A stretch of DNA of 64,000 nt, from the NCBI RefSeq assembly GCF_026914185.1, contig NC_070560.1, forward strand, positions 2,161,501 through 2,225,500, given 5' to 3'. The notes under the pieces are model-generated. The model did not search any database and was not told where the DNA came from. It saw nothing but the letters and a program-made list of their open reading frames with translations. How positions within the stretch are numbered: the stretch's first letter is position 1; every line of letters begins with the position of its first letter. Positions 12,480-22,661 of this stretch are shown in pieces. Position numbers and translations under genes: made by a program. Origin of the DNA: Puccinia triticina (taxonomy: Eukaryota > Basidiomycota > Pucciniomycetes > Pucciniales > Pucciniaceae).

Positions 12480-13288
12480 TCTCCAATAGTCCGCTCTGCA
12501 TTCAAAGTGACCTTAACGATTGATCCCGTGCATATCAACTCTGGAATTGAAAAATATGTTCTACAGGTTGGCATAACCCTCATCGGTGCTGTAGCCAAAT
12601 ATTGCGCCACTGATTCTAAAGATGCCGAGCAGATCTACAAAAGAGTTGTCCCTCAATTCCAACACGCCAATGCCAGCGTTGTCCTTGCTGCCATCTAGGC
12701 GATCTTTTGATCTCTCTATCTCTCCTAGCCCATGAATTTGACCTATCAGCTTGATCACTCATCTAATCTTCAATTACATTTTTTTGTATTGCTAGGTCAT
12801 CATGATCCACTTCAGACAAGTCCGAAGGAAAGAATTTACCAAACACTCATGACAAAAATTGCACCTCCCTTAGGTATATTATCCCCTCCTTTCCAATTGA
12901 GATGGATCATCATTCTTATTATTTTAAGTATCACCGCACTAATATGGACTGACTGGACTCCTTCCAGGCCGATGAAGATTGATTGAGGGAGAACAAGCAA
13001 TAGAGACCGTAGTCCAAGGCCAAAATGCCAACAACTTGCTGATGCTCTTGAAATGGGTGAATGATTTGGGCTCATTGACTAGAGGAGGCTTAGCTTCCAC
13101 TTCTACCAACATGATCAGTCCCACAAATCCCTTGATAGATTTGCTGGGGCTGTTTGACTCCTCCATGAGGAATTCCTTGACCACTCAGGATCATCCCACT
13201 AGCTTTGCTCATCTCTCTACTGCTTCCACTTCTTCTTTATATGCCACTGCCAGCATATTTGGCTGGGATGAAGTCATCCCAGTTTAAC
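12480..13288 (+). pseudogene. captured beta-adaptin (AP complex beta subunit) fragment
   Basis: Translated pieces match the AP-1/AP-2 beta subunit in collinear order: YCATDSKDAEQIYKRVVPQF followed by QHANASVVLAAI (12594-12695); then ERIYQTLMTKIAPPLGIL (about 12829-12882); then a hinge-like stretch with NPLIDLLGLFD (about 13126-13158), resembling the clathrin-binding hinge. Pieces lie in different frames with stops between them, and most of the roughly 700-residue protein is missing. Intact adaptin functions in clathrin coat assembly at the Golgi or endosomes; this fragment cannot. It lies wholly inside the CACCA-ended element, so transduplication of a host gene is likely. Confidence 0.6.
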
Positions 13289-13382
13289 TGGTATGCACTC
13301 AACCAATTTAAAATGGGTTGATCTCATCCAATGAAATATAAACCCAAGGGGGTACCTTGCATTCATATTTCATCAGTTGAGA

Positions 13383-13846
13383 CAACGGTGGGCCGCTACG
13401 CTACACTACGCTACAGGGCCACTTAGCGTTAGCGTAGCGGCAAAAAGCGCCCGCTCATTTTGAGTAGCGTTAGCGCGCTGTTAGCGCCGCTACGCTGCGC
13501 TACGTTTCAGCGGCGCTAACAGCGCGCCAATTGTATGTTAGTGTTAGCGCACCGCTACAGTCACTACGCTACGCTACAGCGCTTTTAGCAAAAAAAGGCC
13601 TTTTTTCAGCTAAAAGCACTGTGGCGCACTGTAGCGCGCGCTCTTTTGCGCCCTGCGTGTGTAGCGCTAGCGCAATTGCGCGCATCTGCGCTAACGCTAC
13701 GCTAACAGCTAAATTAGCTGCGCACCCTTTGCGCGTAGCGTTAGCGCAGAAAGGCGCAATTCCGCTAACGCTACGCTAAAATTTAGCGGAATTCCGCTAC
13801 GCTACGCCACGCTAACGCTACGGTTAGCGTAGCTGGCCCACCGTTG
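13383..13846 (-). mobile_element. TAGCG-rich MITE, copy 2 (reverse orientation)
   Basis: Same family as 9452-9908 but inverted: it begins CAACGGTGGGCCGCTACG and ends GCTGGCCCACCGTTG. Its flanks are a perfect 7-bp direct repeat GTTGAGA (13376-13382 and 13847-13853). 464 bases, no coding capacity, nested in the 7 kb element. Confidence 0.88.
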
Positions 13847-13853
13847 GTTGAGA

Positions 13854-15721
13854 TCAACCAAGTTTAAATTGGTTGAGTTCATCCCAGTTTAACTTGGATA
13901 ACCTCAACTCAGCCAATTATGCTGGCAGTGTGCTCATCCTCATTCTGGCTTGAAGGATTTGAGGAATGATGATCCTTTTGGACTTTTATATAACCTCACA
14001 CCAACAAACTCAATCAAAGAGAAAACAAATTTGACTTTTTTCTGCATGCTTCTGTCTTTCTTAAGTTATGATCATGATAGAAATTTATTTGACTTGACCT
14101 GGCACCTTTTTTAAATTTTCTAGCCAATAAAAAACAATTAAGCCACACAAAGGCAAGAATCTTTGGTTTCCTTTTGATTTAGAATCACAGTAAGCTATGA
14201 TTTTTGTATGGAAAGTGACAAGTTCTTCTTTCTCAAGCCTGAACTATTGTAAGACTGTATTCTGAGCTTTAGGCAGACCAATAGCTTCCTTCACTCAACC
14301 ATGGCAAGGCAGAGCACAAATTTGCTGAGTCTTCATCATTGGTATTTGCTTTGTAAATGTTGGAGGGTTGACTTGGCTGAATGAGCCAGAAATGAGGATA
14401 CACCAAAGTGCCAAAATCAACCCAGATGAATCCTACTCCTAGCATACACATCACACACATGCCAAAACCCATGTATCACAAAATAATTCTGATAAAAGAA
14501 GTTTGGATTTTCCCAAGGACTGTGGTGCCTCCTGCAGTGACACATTTTTACCAATGAATTCATGATATAACATGAAATCAGAATTATCAGGTGAGTCTAC
14601 ATTTCTACAATTCCCTGATTCTATTGATGAAATCAGAATATTCATAGCAAGGATGGTGGTCCAACCAAGAATTTCCAAAATTAAAGAAGAAATAATACCA
14701 TTTAAAAATCAATATGCACAAGACAGCAACACAAGCCCATCCCCATACTGTCTGATTGCTCACCTGAACTGCAATCAGGATCCTCTGGTGAGCCTCAGAG
14801 GGAAAGGCTTTTGGTATGATAGACTATAGTAGCTGGCATACTGGCAAACAGATTAACGAGAATCACAATATTCAGTGCTGCTGCAGGCAAGTGGGGAGTC
14901 AGATAAAGTATAATTTGCAGAGCACTAATAATTTCTAGACTGAGTGGGAGATGAAAGGAGGATAATGGTGTCATGGGGAAAAAACATAGCAAGTAAATCT
15001 CCAGAAGTCAATTTTTGATAGCCTTCTGGTCTGTGCTAGAAGGTAGTGGGTGATGGGGCTATGACTTGCCATGCAATCCGCAGTGGTTCAGCCGCCTTGG
15101 CCTCTAGTTCACATATACATGGTGCATGATACTAACTGAATAGCTGATGTCACTTCAAAATTCACCCTTCATAAATGGTCTGTCACTTTGTAAATATGGT
15201 AGGTAAAACAGTATCTAGTATTGTTCACATCCCAAATTGCAAGTTACACAGATTTTCCCAGCTTTAGCGCTTCTTGGTACATGAAGAATAGGCATTTGAT
15301 TTCACACCGCTTTGCTCCCAATTTATCATGGAAATAGACATGGCAGAAATTTACCGCAAGGGTTGATCTTATATACCTGGCTGAGCCATTGCAGTTGATA
15401 TATTTTACAATTTTTTTCAATATGTTATTTTGTGTGTGTTTTGAATAAAAAAAATCAGCTCTGCAAATTATTCCTTGTCACTTGCTCAGGATATTTTTGA
15501 GCATAAGCATAGTTACATTTTTTGAAAAAAACAACATTGTGAAGCCTTGTGATCAATATGAACCAAAATTACAATTCCAACAGAGACATGTGCATCTTTT
15601 GGCATTGAGTGACAGATCATTTCACAAGAACTTCACCTACAGTTACCCTTATGTTGGGAAGAAAGTTAAACAGAGAGTTGCAGCTGATATCAACCTCACA
15701 TCAGACCATTTGAATCATCAA
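13854..15721. other. right interior of the 7 kb element, no gene seen
   Basis: AT-rich DNA with short unsupported frames. The first 70 bases repeat GGTTGAG/CTCAACC words. I recognise no transposase motif. Confidence 0.45.
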
Positions 15722-15772
15722 ATTAAAGCTTGGCACTCTCTAGAGAGTGCCACACATCCCCCCCTGGTGAAT

Positions 15773-16289
15773 AATATTAGAGGGTTGGGCTTGAGCAGCC
15801 TATTCTCAGCTCTTCCTAACCCAAACCAACCCAACTCAAGTCTCAAGGTAAATATTGGGTTGGGTTTTGGAAGTGTCTTATGGCCCAAACCCAACCCATT
15901 TACATCCTGACTTGAAAGTATACTTGATTATAAGAGACTGAAATTATTTTGGGTTATTTCATCCTATGGGCCTTTCTTCAGAGAATGATGATGCAGATAT
16001 TTTATCTTGGGGACATGGTGGATCTATTCATGTAATAAACTTTATTCATAATAGTAACAAAAACATATATGGCTATGGATACACACAATTATGGTAACCA
16101 AAAATATATATTGTTTTTAGAAGTTTGAAGTTTTGATATCTGTAGTATGTACATAGATCATGCATTAAAATAAGTGGAAGACTTCCCTTTGACTCTGGAG
16201 AGGGATTCAGAGTTGGATCTGCAGCCTCTGAGACTATATTTCCTGGCAAAAATCTGCATTACAGGTTGCAGATCTGGCTCTGTAGGGGG
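15773..16289. other. intergenic gap between two mobile elements
   Basis: Contains clustered AACCCAACCC words (15790-15900) in both orientations, possibly another decayed subterminal array, then AT-rich sequence. No gene seen. Confidence 0.4.
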
Positions 16290-16298
16290 ATATGGAAC

Positions 16299-17141
16299 TA
16301 GAAAATCTGCCATTGGACGCGCGGCAGGTACCCGGCACCCGCCCCGCACCCGCGCGCGGGTGCCGGGTGCGGATACGGGTGCCTGTTTTTTGGGTAAAAC
16401 GGGTGCGGCACCCGGGTACCTGCCCAGGTACCGCCCCAGCTCCCCCGGATGCGGCGGAGTTTGGGTCGTCCAGACGAAGAGGCTACAGCATAGCCTCGTC
16501 GTCCGGGAGGAATCCCTTGCGGGAGACGAGGCTGTTGTAGCCTCGTCGTCTGGGAGGAATCCCTTCCGGGAGACGAGGCTGTTGTAGCGTCGTCGTCCGA
16601 GAGGGATCCCTTCAGTGAGACGAGGCTGTTGAAGCCTCGTCGTCCGGATCCCTTGCGGAGGACGAGGCTACAACAGCCTCGTCTCCCGGAAGGGATCCCT
16701 TGCGGACGATGAGGCTTTATCTCGTCGTCCGCAAGGGATCACTTGCGGACGACGAGTTGTAGCCTCGTCGTCCGCAAGTGAACCCTTGCGGACGACAAGA
16801 TACAGCCTCCTCTTCCGCAAGTGAACCCTTGCGGACGACAAGATACAGCCTCGTCGTCCGCAAGGGATCACTTGCGAGCGACGAGGCTGTTGTAGCCTCG
16901 TCGTCCGCGGATCCCTTGCGAGCGACGAGGCTGTTATAGCCTCGTCGTCCGCGGATCCCTTGTGGACGACAAGACTACAACAGCCTCGTCTCCCGGAAGG
17001 GATCCTTTCCGGTGGCACCCGCCGGTACACCCGCGGCACCCGCCGGCAGGTGCCGGGTACGGGTGCGGGTGCCTATTTTTCAGGTAAAACGGGTGCGGCA
17101 CCCGGGTGCCGCTGGCACCCGGGTCCAACGGCAGATTCTCT
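16299..17141. mobile_element. foldback element with 9-bp target duplication
   Basis: Ends TAGAAAATCTGCC and GGCAGATTCTCT are inverted copies, and both flanks carry the identical 9-mer ATATGGAAC (16290-16298 and 17142-17150). Just inside are mirrored blocks of GGTACCCGGCACCCG type. The centre (about 16450-16990) is an array of near-palindromic GACGAGGCTGTTGTAGCCTCGTCGTCCG-type units of roughly 35-50 bases. 843 bases, non-coding. A 9-bp duplication suggests Mutator-type mobilisation; hAT (8 bp) is the alternative. Confidence 0.75.
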
Positions 17142-17299
17142 ATATGGAACCAAAGGGAATTCTTCAAGTGTCAAGAGTTTATTGCATTATATTTGCATAC
17201 AAACAGATTTTACACCAAAAAAAATCTATCGGAAAGGGATTTCATTGCTGATGCAAATGTGTAGCAGCAAAAAAATGTACAAAAAATAGTTTGAAGGTA

Positions 17300-19144
17300 C
17301 TATTTAGGAGCAGAAAATGTTTGGACAAAGACTTTTCCATTTGCTCCCTTGGCTCCTTTCAGATTCATGGCCCCAGGCTGTTCAGTGACATCCCCAGGTA
17401 AGTAATTTGTTGTTATCCAGGTGGTTGCAAAGGTGTTAATCAACTCACAAGATTTTTACAATTGTTGATCAATGCAATGATGAAGGTGTCAGAATCTTTC
17501 ATAGTCCTATTCCATGAAAATTTAAATGAAGAGAGATTCAAGGTCAATGTCAATAGTGTGAAATGATCTTGCATGGGTCCCTTACAAGTCAGCACCTGAT
17601 CCGTCAGTGGTGGTTATTCGTACCTGATGGCAAGTAATATTATCAGATTTTTTATCCAATTATAAATTGGAGGTTTCAAAGTTGGCCAGGTGCAACTTGC
17701 ATGCACTTTTACAATTCAGTGTTCAAGTTGATTCTTGAATACTAAGTTGAAAAAGTGTATGCAAGCCAAATTGTGCTACACCCCCTGACCCTGTTTGAAT
17801 GTTACTTGGTAAGTTGGTGTTCAAGAACAGCCTTGAACACCAACCTGCAAAAGTGCATGCAAATTGTATATGGCCAACTTTGAATCCTCCTCGTTGATAT
17901 TATTGGCAGGTTTTGTAGGAGGGTTTTTTGACTCACAATGCATGATCCAAAGACTGTGTGGAACCCTGTTGCTGGGACAGCCAAAATCTGGTATTTCTGA
18001 TCATATTGGTGTAGAGACTGTAAAATGAAGATGTGTCTGGTGAGAGTCGAACTCACGACCTCAGCTATGCTGAGACACATACTAGAGTGCTGCCTTTACC
18101 AACTAGGCTACAGACGCTTGTGGCTGCCAGCTGGGTGGTTGGTTGGTAGTGCTCATGGGTCGATCCAACAGCCCTCCATACTGTGGTGATACATCATGGT
18201 AGCAGACTAACAGACAACTCAACAATTGGAACTTCTGGTAGGCTCTACAAAACAATGAAATAAGCAAGATCTCAGCGGATAAAGGTGGGAAATACATTCA
18301 AGTGAGAAGTCTACCTACTTGATGCAATCACCACTGTCGCCAATAGCTTGGGCTCCTTGGATGCAGTACGGCTTGTTGAGCACCGCATCCGCATTCCATG
18401 CCTCATATGCTGTACCAACTGGGGCACGGATTTTGATCTCTACAAAGACTTCCTTGTGACCCGGTACTGCAATTGAACCAGCCTTCATATCCAAGCCACA
18501 AACCAGGAAGTTCTCATCAGTACTGAACCCATCCGGGTTCAACTTCTGCAAAAAAAAAAACATTCACGTACCTGGCCCGGACAATTCTTGAAATGCGCAG
18601 CAACACCTGCTTTTACTTGATCCAGGGTACTTTTGAATAGCATGGGAAATAATATCAGGTTTTAGAATCAGCATTTGGACAGCAGATTGAGTTTACCCCC
18701 GCTCACTCACACATCAGCTTCCAGTTTGTCATTGAAGACGATGAGCTGGTGCAAGCAGTGGGCATTAATCAGTACAGTTGATGTGTTTACAAAAAACTGA
18801 AAGTTCAGCTAAAACACAAGATCAGAGACTCACACTACAGCTATCTGATATAGTTCTTACTTCAGTTTCAATCTTGGGAAGTTTTCCACCGTCCGTTTTG
18901 ATGTTTGTGATTGCTCTGAAAAAATTGTTGTAATTTGAGGTGTCAGGCCGAAGGGCTTATCAACAATAATGGCGGTGAAAAGAGGACGATAGAAAGATAT
19001 CAAAAGGCAGCACTTGTTACAATGATCTTGGTTTGCAGGACGTTTAGCATCACAGCCTACAACTGAAGCCCTGCTGGCCGACTCGGCACTTTTCGCCGTT
19101 AGCAAGCTAATTGCGACAGCAAGAACATGTCGTGAGGTAATCAT
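17300..19144 (-). CDS. secreted protein gene, 3' part split by insertions
   Basis: Family not recognised. The first five exons join cleanly: 19144-19014, 18915-18861, 18796-18711, 18629-18572 and 18545-18319. The N-terminus is a signal peptide (hydrophobic LAVAISLLTA, likely cleavage after ESA), so the product is probably secreted; in a rust it is an effector candidate. Later exons carry CNK, HFKNCPGQ, FLVCGLDM and PYCIQG, giving spaced cysteines. Exon 6 starts at 18244 (AYQ) and by comparison with the copy at 29-36 kb should continue PATGF..VFGSCIVSQKTL, but it is interrupted by a 240-base insertion (17994-18233) and a 208-base MITE (17676-17883). A terminal exon ending GANGKVFVQTFSAPK and a TAG at 17300 is still recognisable. 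The gene may be dead, or may use a shortened 3' end. Confidence 0.6.
17676..17883. mobile_element. 208-bp MITE with TCAAAGTTGGCCA ends
   Basis: The left end TCAAAGTTGGCCA and right end GGCCAACTTTGA are inverted copies. Similarity continues inward through a TGCATGCACTTTT word, about 36 bases in all. Absent at the matching place of the paralogous copy near 29390. No coding capacity. Confidence 0.65.
17994..18233 (-). mobile_element. 240-bp insertion containing a tRNA-like sequence
   Basis: Flanked by perfect 7-bp direct repeats TCTGGTA (17987-17993 and 18234-18240) and absent from the paralog at 29.4 kb; removing it restores collinearity there. It holds a tRNA-like sequence on the minus strand. 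A tRNA-derived SINE is the natural guess, but the tRNA part is in the 3' half rather than at the 5' end, and there is no A-rich tail. Confidence 0.6.
18032..18117 (-). tRNA. tRNA-like sequence, probably a pseudo-tRNA
   Basis: On the minus strand, acceptor halves GCGTCTG and CAGACAC pair 6 of 7. The D arm GCC-TAGTTGGTAAA-GGC is good and the T arm GTGAG-TTCGACT-CTCAC is perfect, with A-box and B-box matches. The T arm and variable region resemble elongator tRNA-Met. The anticodon region is about 14 nt too long; CTCAG-CATAG-CTGAG folds with a 5-nt loop, so no anticodon can be assigned. It could be an intron-containing tRNA, but a tRNA-derived remnant in an insertion is more likely. Confidence 0.45.
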
Positions 19145-20110
19145 AATATTCTTTCCTATTTATATCAGCAATGTTTTGACAGAGTCTTGTGTGGATGTGA
19201 TCGCAAGGTATTCCAGGTAGTAAACTGGTATTTTTTGCTGTGACTGGGAATAAAACTGATGGGGTGGGGGAAGGGTTAGATATTGACTATACAAGTCTGG
19301 CTTCATATAGAGTGGAGGACTGATCATGAGCCTCTGCCAATGGAGGGTGGTAAACGCAGAATCAGGTCTCGGTCTCGGCTGCCAATTTTTCAAATGCTCG
19401 GTGCCCACAGCAACAAGCCTCGGTCTCGGCTGCCAATTTTTCGAATCCTCGGTGCCCACAACAAAAAGCAAACGGCCACAACAACAAGCAAACGGAGTTG
19501 TCTTGCCAAAGGCCAAGCAGGAGGTATGTATTTATTAAGGAATGGAGCAGTCTATGGATACTTACCTGAATGGTTTGGCCCCTGGCTCGTGCAGTACGGA
19601 GTGCTCGGTTTCACCAGCCGACGGCGGCGTGTTACCATAGCAGGAGTACTCTCATTGAAGGGTTGGTATCTATCAATCTCCCCAAAATTATTCTCACCAC
19701 AACACGGCGGGGTCATGTAAAGCAACAGTTTAATGGATTTCCTCAGCAATCGGAGGGGACTAGGAAATCAATTCTACCGTCGGTATCAACTTCAACCCAC
19801 ACACCCCCAGATTGTTCTACACCCACCTTGGTTTCCTCGGATAGCACATCAAATCTATACACCAGCCTACAACTCATTTGTCTAGAACCCCCTCCGATGG
19901 GTCTGAATTCATCCAAGGAGAATTCTACTACGACAAAATTCATTATTCTCGACATAGATGAAAACCATTGATTGTTCAATGTCTGCGTGAGATATAAATA
20001 AGGCATTAAAGATCAGATCATTCAAGTCAATGGGCGGTATCGGGCAATCTGGCATGATGATTGTGTATCATAGGCGCCCGCGTCTTGAGGCAGGATAATG
20101 GGAAAAGGGT
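19145..20110. other. intergenic, small tandem duplication, no gene seen
   Basis: 19365-19500 contains two tandem copies of a roughly 60-base unit (CGGTCTCGGCTGCCAATTTT, GCTCGGTGCCCACA). A related sequence lies at 36560-36640 beyond the other gene copy, so the duplicated segment extends upstream of the coding region. Frames of 87-133 codons overlap on both strands between 19570 and 20006 without motifs; I do not call them. Confidence 0.45.
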
Positions 20111-21420
20111 TCATATATGAGCAATAAGCTCTTGGGAGCCTTTCCAAACTGCCTTCGGCTGGAGCGAGACAAAGCTGGTTTGGCCAGGCTCGATGCAGAC
20201 GAACCGTTTCCAGCCTTCGTTTTCCATGTCAGCCATCGCGTTGCTCTTGGCCTCGTCGGGGTTCCAGACGGTCAACTAGATAGAGCGGAAGGGAAAAGGA
20301 GCGGTCGATTGCGACCTTCAGAGCCCAGGAGTATTCAGGATAGATAGATAGGAGGGCTCACCTTCCGTCTTGATTGTCAGCTTCTTTCCATGCCCCAAAT
20401 CGACTTCGATCACCGATGGTACGTCACGATATACTTGATCAACCTTCCCCTGTAGGAAGTCTACAGTATCTCGATCCTCGATGGCCACCGCGCCCTGTGC
20501 CACTTTATCGGCAAACGACAACCCTTTCAGAGGTCCTAGACGGACGTCTTGTGGTGTGCCTTGGGTGGGCAAACGGAGGTAGGTGTGCAGGAGAGCTTGG
20601 AACTCTAGACTGGACTCGGACGGATTAGTCACCTCGAGGCTGGTCACCAGACTTTGCTGGCAGATCTTGACCTTGTATAGACAATCGAAGGCTGGCTTGA
20701 AGACCTTTCCGACCTCGCCATTGCTAGAGCTTAAGCCTGTACTCAATAATCATCGACATCAATGAATGAAAAATTAACCCAAATTGCGTATTTCAGCGAG
20801 CGAATCCGGTGTGGGCTAGAAGACTCAACTGAAGCGGGCTTCTACCCAATCACTTCCTTCTTCGACTCCCTCGAATGACCACCGCGTGTTTCGTGCAAAG
20901 CCGTGTTGCTTGAGACTTGAATATGGTTCCCTTGAAGGTGGAGGACCAAAGACTACATAGCGTGGAGAAACTTAAAAACGGGTGCACTCCTTTCCCTGAG
21001 GTCTCTGTTTTGTTTTCGATAACAACTCCACCAACCTGGGAAACAAATAGGGATTCATCCTCTTCAATCAAACACATGCAGTAGTCCAGACGAGATGAAA
21101 TGAGGATAAGAGTCTCGTTAGAAAACATTCGACAGCTGATAGAAGACGAGCCAGTGGTTTCAGATGCACATACCTGATGGCAGCCGGTCCAGAGATTGAA
21201 GAAGCTGAAGACTAGAACAACTGGTCCTGACCCTGGACTTTCCACGAGTCTTGTAAGTAGCACAGGTTGGGGAAAGAAATATTTGTAAATATTTCGAGTG
21301 TTTCAGGACAGGACAGCCAGTTTGGTCCTACTTACACACGTGTGCCCCATGGAGTGCGATCCCGACATGAGCGACGGAGGTCTTGATGATGATTGAAGAT
21401 TTAGTCCTGGTGAAGCCCAT
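20111..21420 (-). pseudogene. glucose-6-phosphate 1-epimerase-like gene, probably broken
   Basis: Family role: interconversion of alpha and beta glucose 6-phosphate (aldose-1-epimerase-like fold, yeast Ymr099c type), cytosolic. Clear signatures in order: GIALHGAHV (exon 21420-21336) continuing YSWKVQG; VFGPPP, then SLKQHGFARNTRW; LEVTNPSESSLEFQALLHTY; LKGLSFADKV; TVWNPDEAKSNAMADM; WKRFVCIEPGQ; TGA at 20111. Three defects: an in-frame TAG at 21212-21214 where the family has a hydrophobic residue (LF-stop-SS); no readable version of the expected GGIPVVFP step between exons; and the only canonical junction between the last two exons (donor after 20362, acceptor before 20275) is out of phase. A pseudogene fits best; sequence errors or unusual splicing are alternatives. 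Confidence 0.65.
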
Positions 21421-21524
21421 CTTGGAATTGTTTATTTGTCTTTCGTTGGTTCCTGGTCTGGAGGAGGTTCACTTGGATGTATCTATGGACATCCTCGCAG
21501 ATTGCTCTCCTTCCTCTGGCCTAG

Positions 21525-21597
21525 GGTAGCTTAACCAAGCCTCTCCGAGGAGGCGCGAAGCGTCAGAAGGGACTTGTGTTGAGTTAGTGGCCTATAC
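21525..21597. repeat. short palindromic element, AAGTCCC family
   Basis: TAACCAAGCCTCTCCGAGG on the left is loosely inverted as GAAGGGACTTGTGTTGAGTTAG on the right, with a GGCGCGAAGCG centre. A divergent member of the dispersed foldback family first seen at 36-109. Confidence 0.45.
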
Positions 21598-21977
21598 GCA
21601 TGGCGCCACTTCCGTGATAAGGCTCAACAGGCCAATACACAACTTCAAAGGCAAAACTAGGCTGCAGGATGTCAAGTAGGGTTGAGAATGGGCCGGCCCA
21701 AAAGCGGCCCACTCCGATTTCCCCCCGACCCATCAAGTGTCCGGGGCCTTACGTAATAAGCCAGGTGTGCTGGGCTGGGCTGGGCCACTGATTTAGTTTG
21801 GGTCGGACTCGGGTCAGCCCAGCGACCCGGGAGAAAGGCAGCGTCGGGCGAATCATCAGTGGACAGTGATGGTCATGGAGGCTGGAGCCTTTCGCCCGCC
21901 GCCGGTGCACCAACAAGGCACACAGTGAGCAGCTTGGCAGCCCGGGCATCCAGCGAGCTCCGGAGCGAGCATGTCAA

Positions 21978-22453
21978 CAACGGTGGGCCAGCTACGCTAA
22001 CCGTAGCGTTAGCGTGGCGTAGCGTAGCGGAATTCCGCTAAATTTTAGCGTAGCGTTAGCGGAATTGCACCTTTCTGCGCTAACGCTACACGCAAAGGGT
22101 GCACAGCTAATTTAGCTGTTAGCGTAGCGTTAGCGCAGATGCGCGCAATTGCGCTAACGCTACACACGCAGGGCGCAAAAGAGCGCGCGCTACGGTGCGC
22201 CACAGCGCTTTTAGCTGAAAAAAATGCCTTTTTTCCGCTAAAAGCGCCGTAGCGCAGCGTAGCGTAGCGTAGTGACTGTAGCGGCGCGCTAACACTAACA
22301 AACAATTGGCGCGCTGTTAGCGCCGCTGAAACGTAGCGCAGCGTAGCGGCGCTAACAGCGCGCTAACGCTACTCAAAATGGGCGGGCGCTTTTTGCCGCT
22401 ACGCTAACGCTAAGTGGCCCTGTAGCGTAGTGTAGCGTAGCGGCCCACCGTTG
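21978..22453 (+). mobile_element. TAGCG-rich MITE, copy 3
   Basis: CAACGGTGGGCC and GGCCCACCGTTG ends with perfect 7-bp flanking repeats ATGTCAA (21971-21977 and 22454-22460). 476 bases, same orientation as copy 1. It sits in the non-coding end of the hAT element, so it inserted after that element. Confidence 0.9.
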
Positions 22454-22661
22454 ATGTCAACAACGGGATACCCGACATGGGTTTCCCGTCATTGTGTCCG
22501 GCCCCTTGACCTCTTTCTGTGGCATGAGTCACAATTCACGAGTTGAGTCAGGAGTCAATTTCTCCTCTCCAATGTTCATACCATATTAGATGACCATGGC
22601 TGGACTCAATGTTTCGGGTGTAAGAAAGAAAAAAGAAAAAAAACAAGTGTATTTATTATCA

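Larger units (their letters stand above)
8762..15769. mobile_element. 7 kb DNA transposon with CACCA terminal inverted repeats
   Basis: The two ends are inverted copies over about 41 bases with one mismatch. They start CACCAGGGGGG and contain the perfect palindrome GGCACTCTCTAGAGAGTGCC (8780-8799 and 15732-15751). The flanks carry a 3-bp direct repeat AAT (8759-8761 and 15770-15772). CAC-starting ends with a 3-bp duplication fit the EnSpm/CACTA superfamily. No transposase is recognisable, so the element is non-autonomous. It contains a beta-adaptin fragment, two MITE copies and left-side GAGTGGAG repeats. The high end identity suggests a fairly recent insertion; superfamily assignment is inference. 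Confidence 0.75.

Noticed and set aside
17380..17402. Plus-strand splice-donor-like CAGGTAAGT suggesting a plus-strand gene at 17.3 kb
   Set aside because: The minus-strand reading (GANGKVFVQT) is conserved at protein level in the paralog near 29 kb, so the coding strand is minus.
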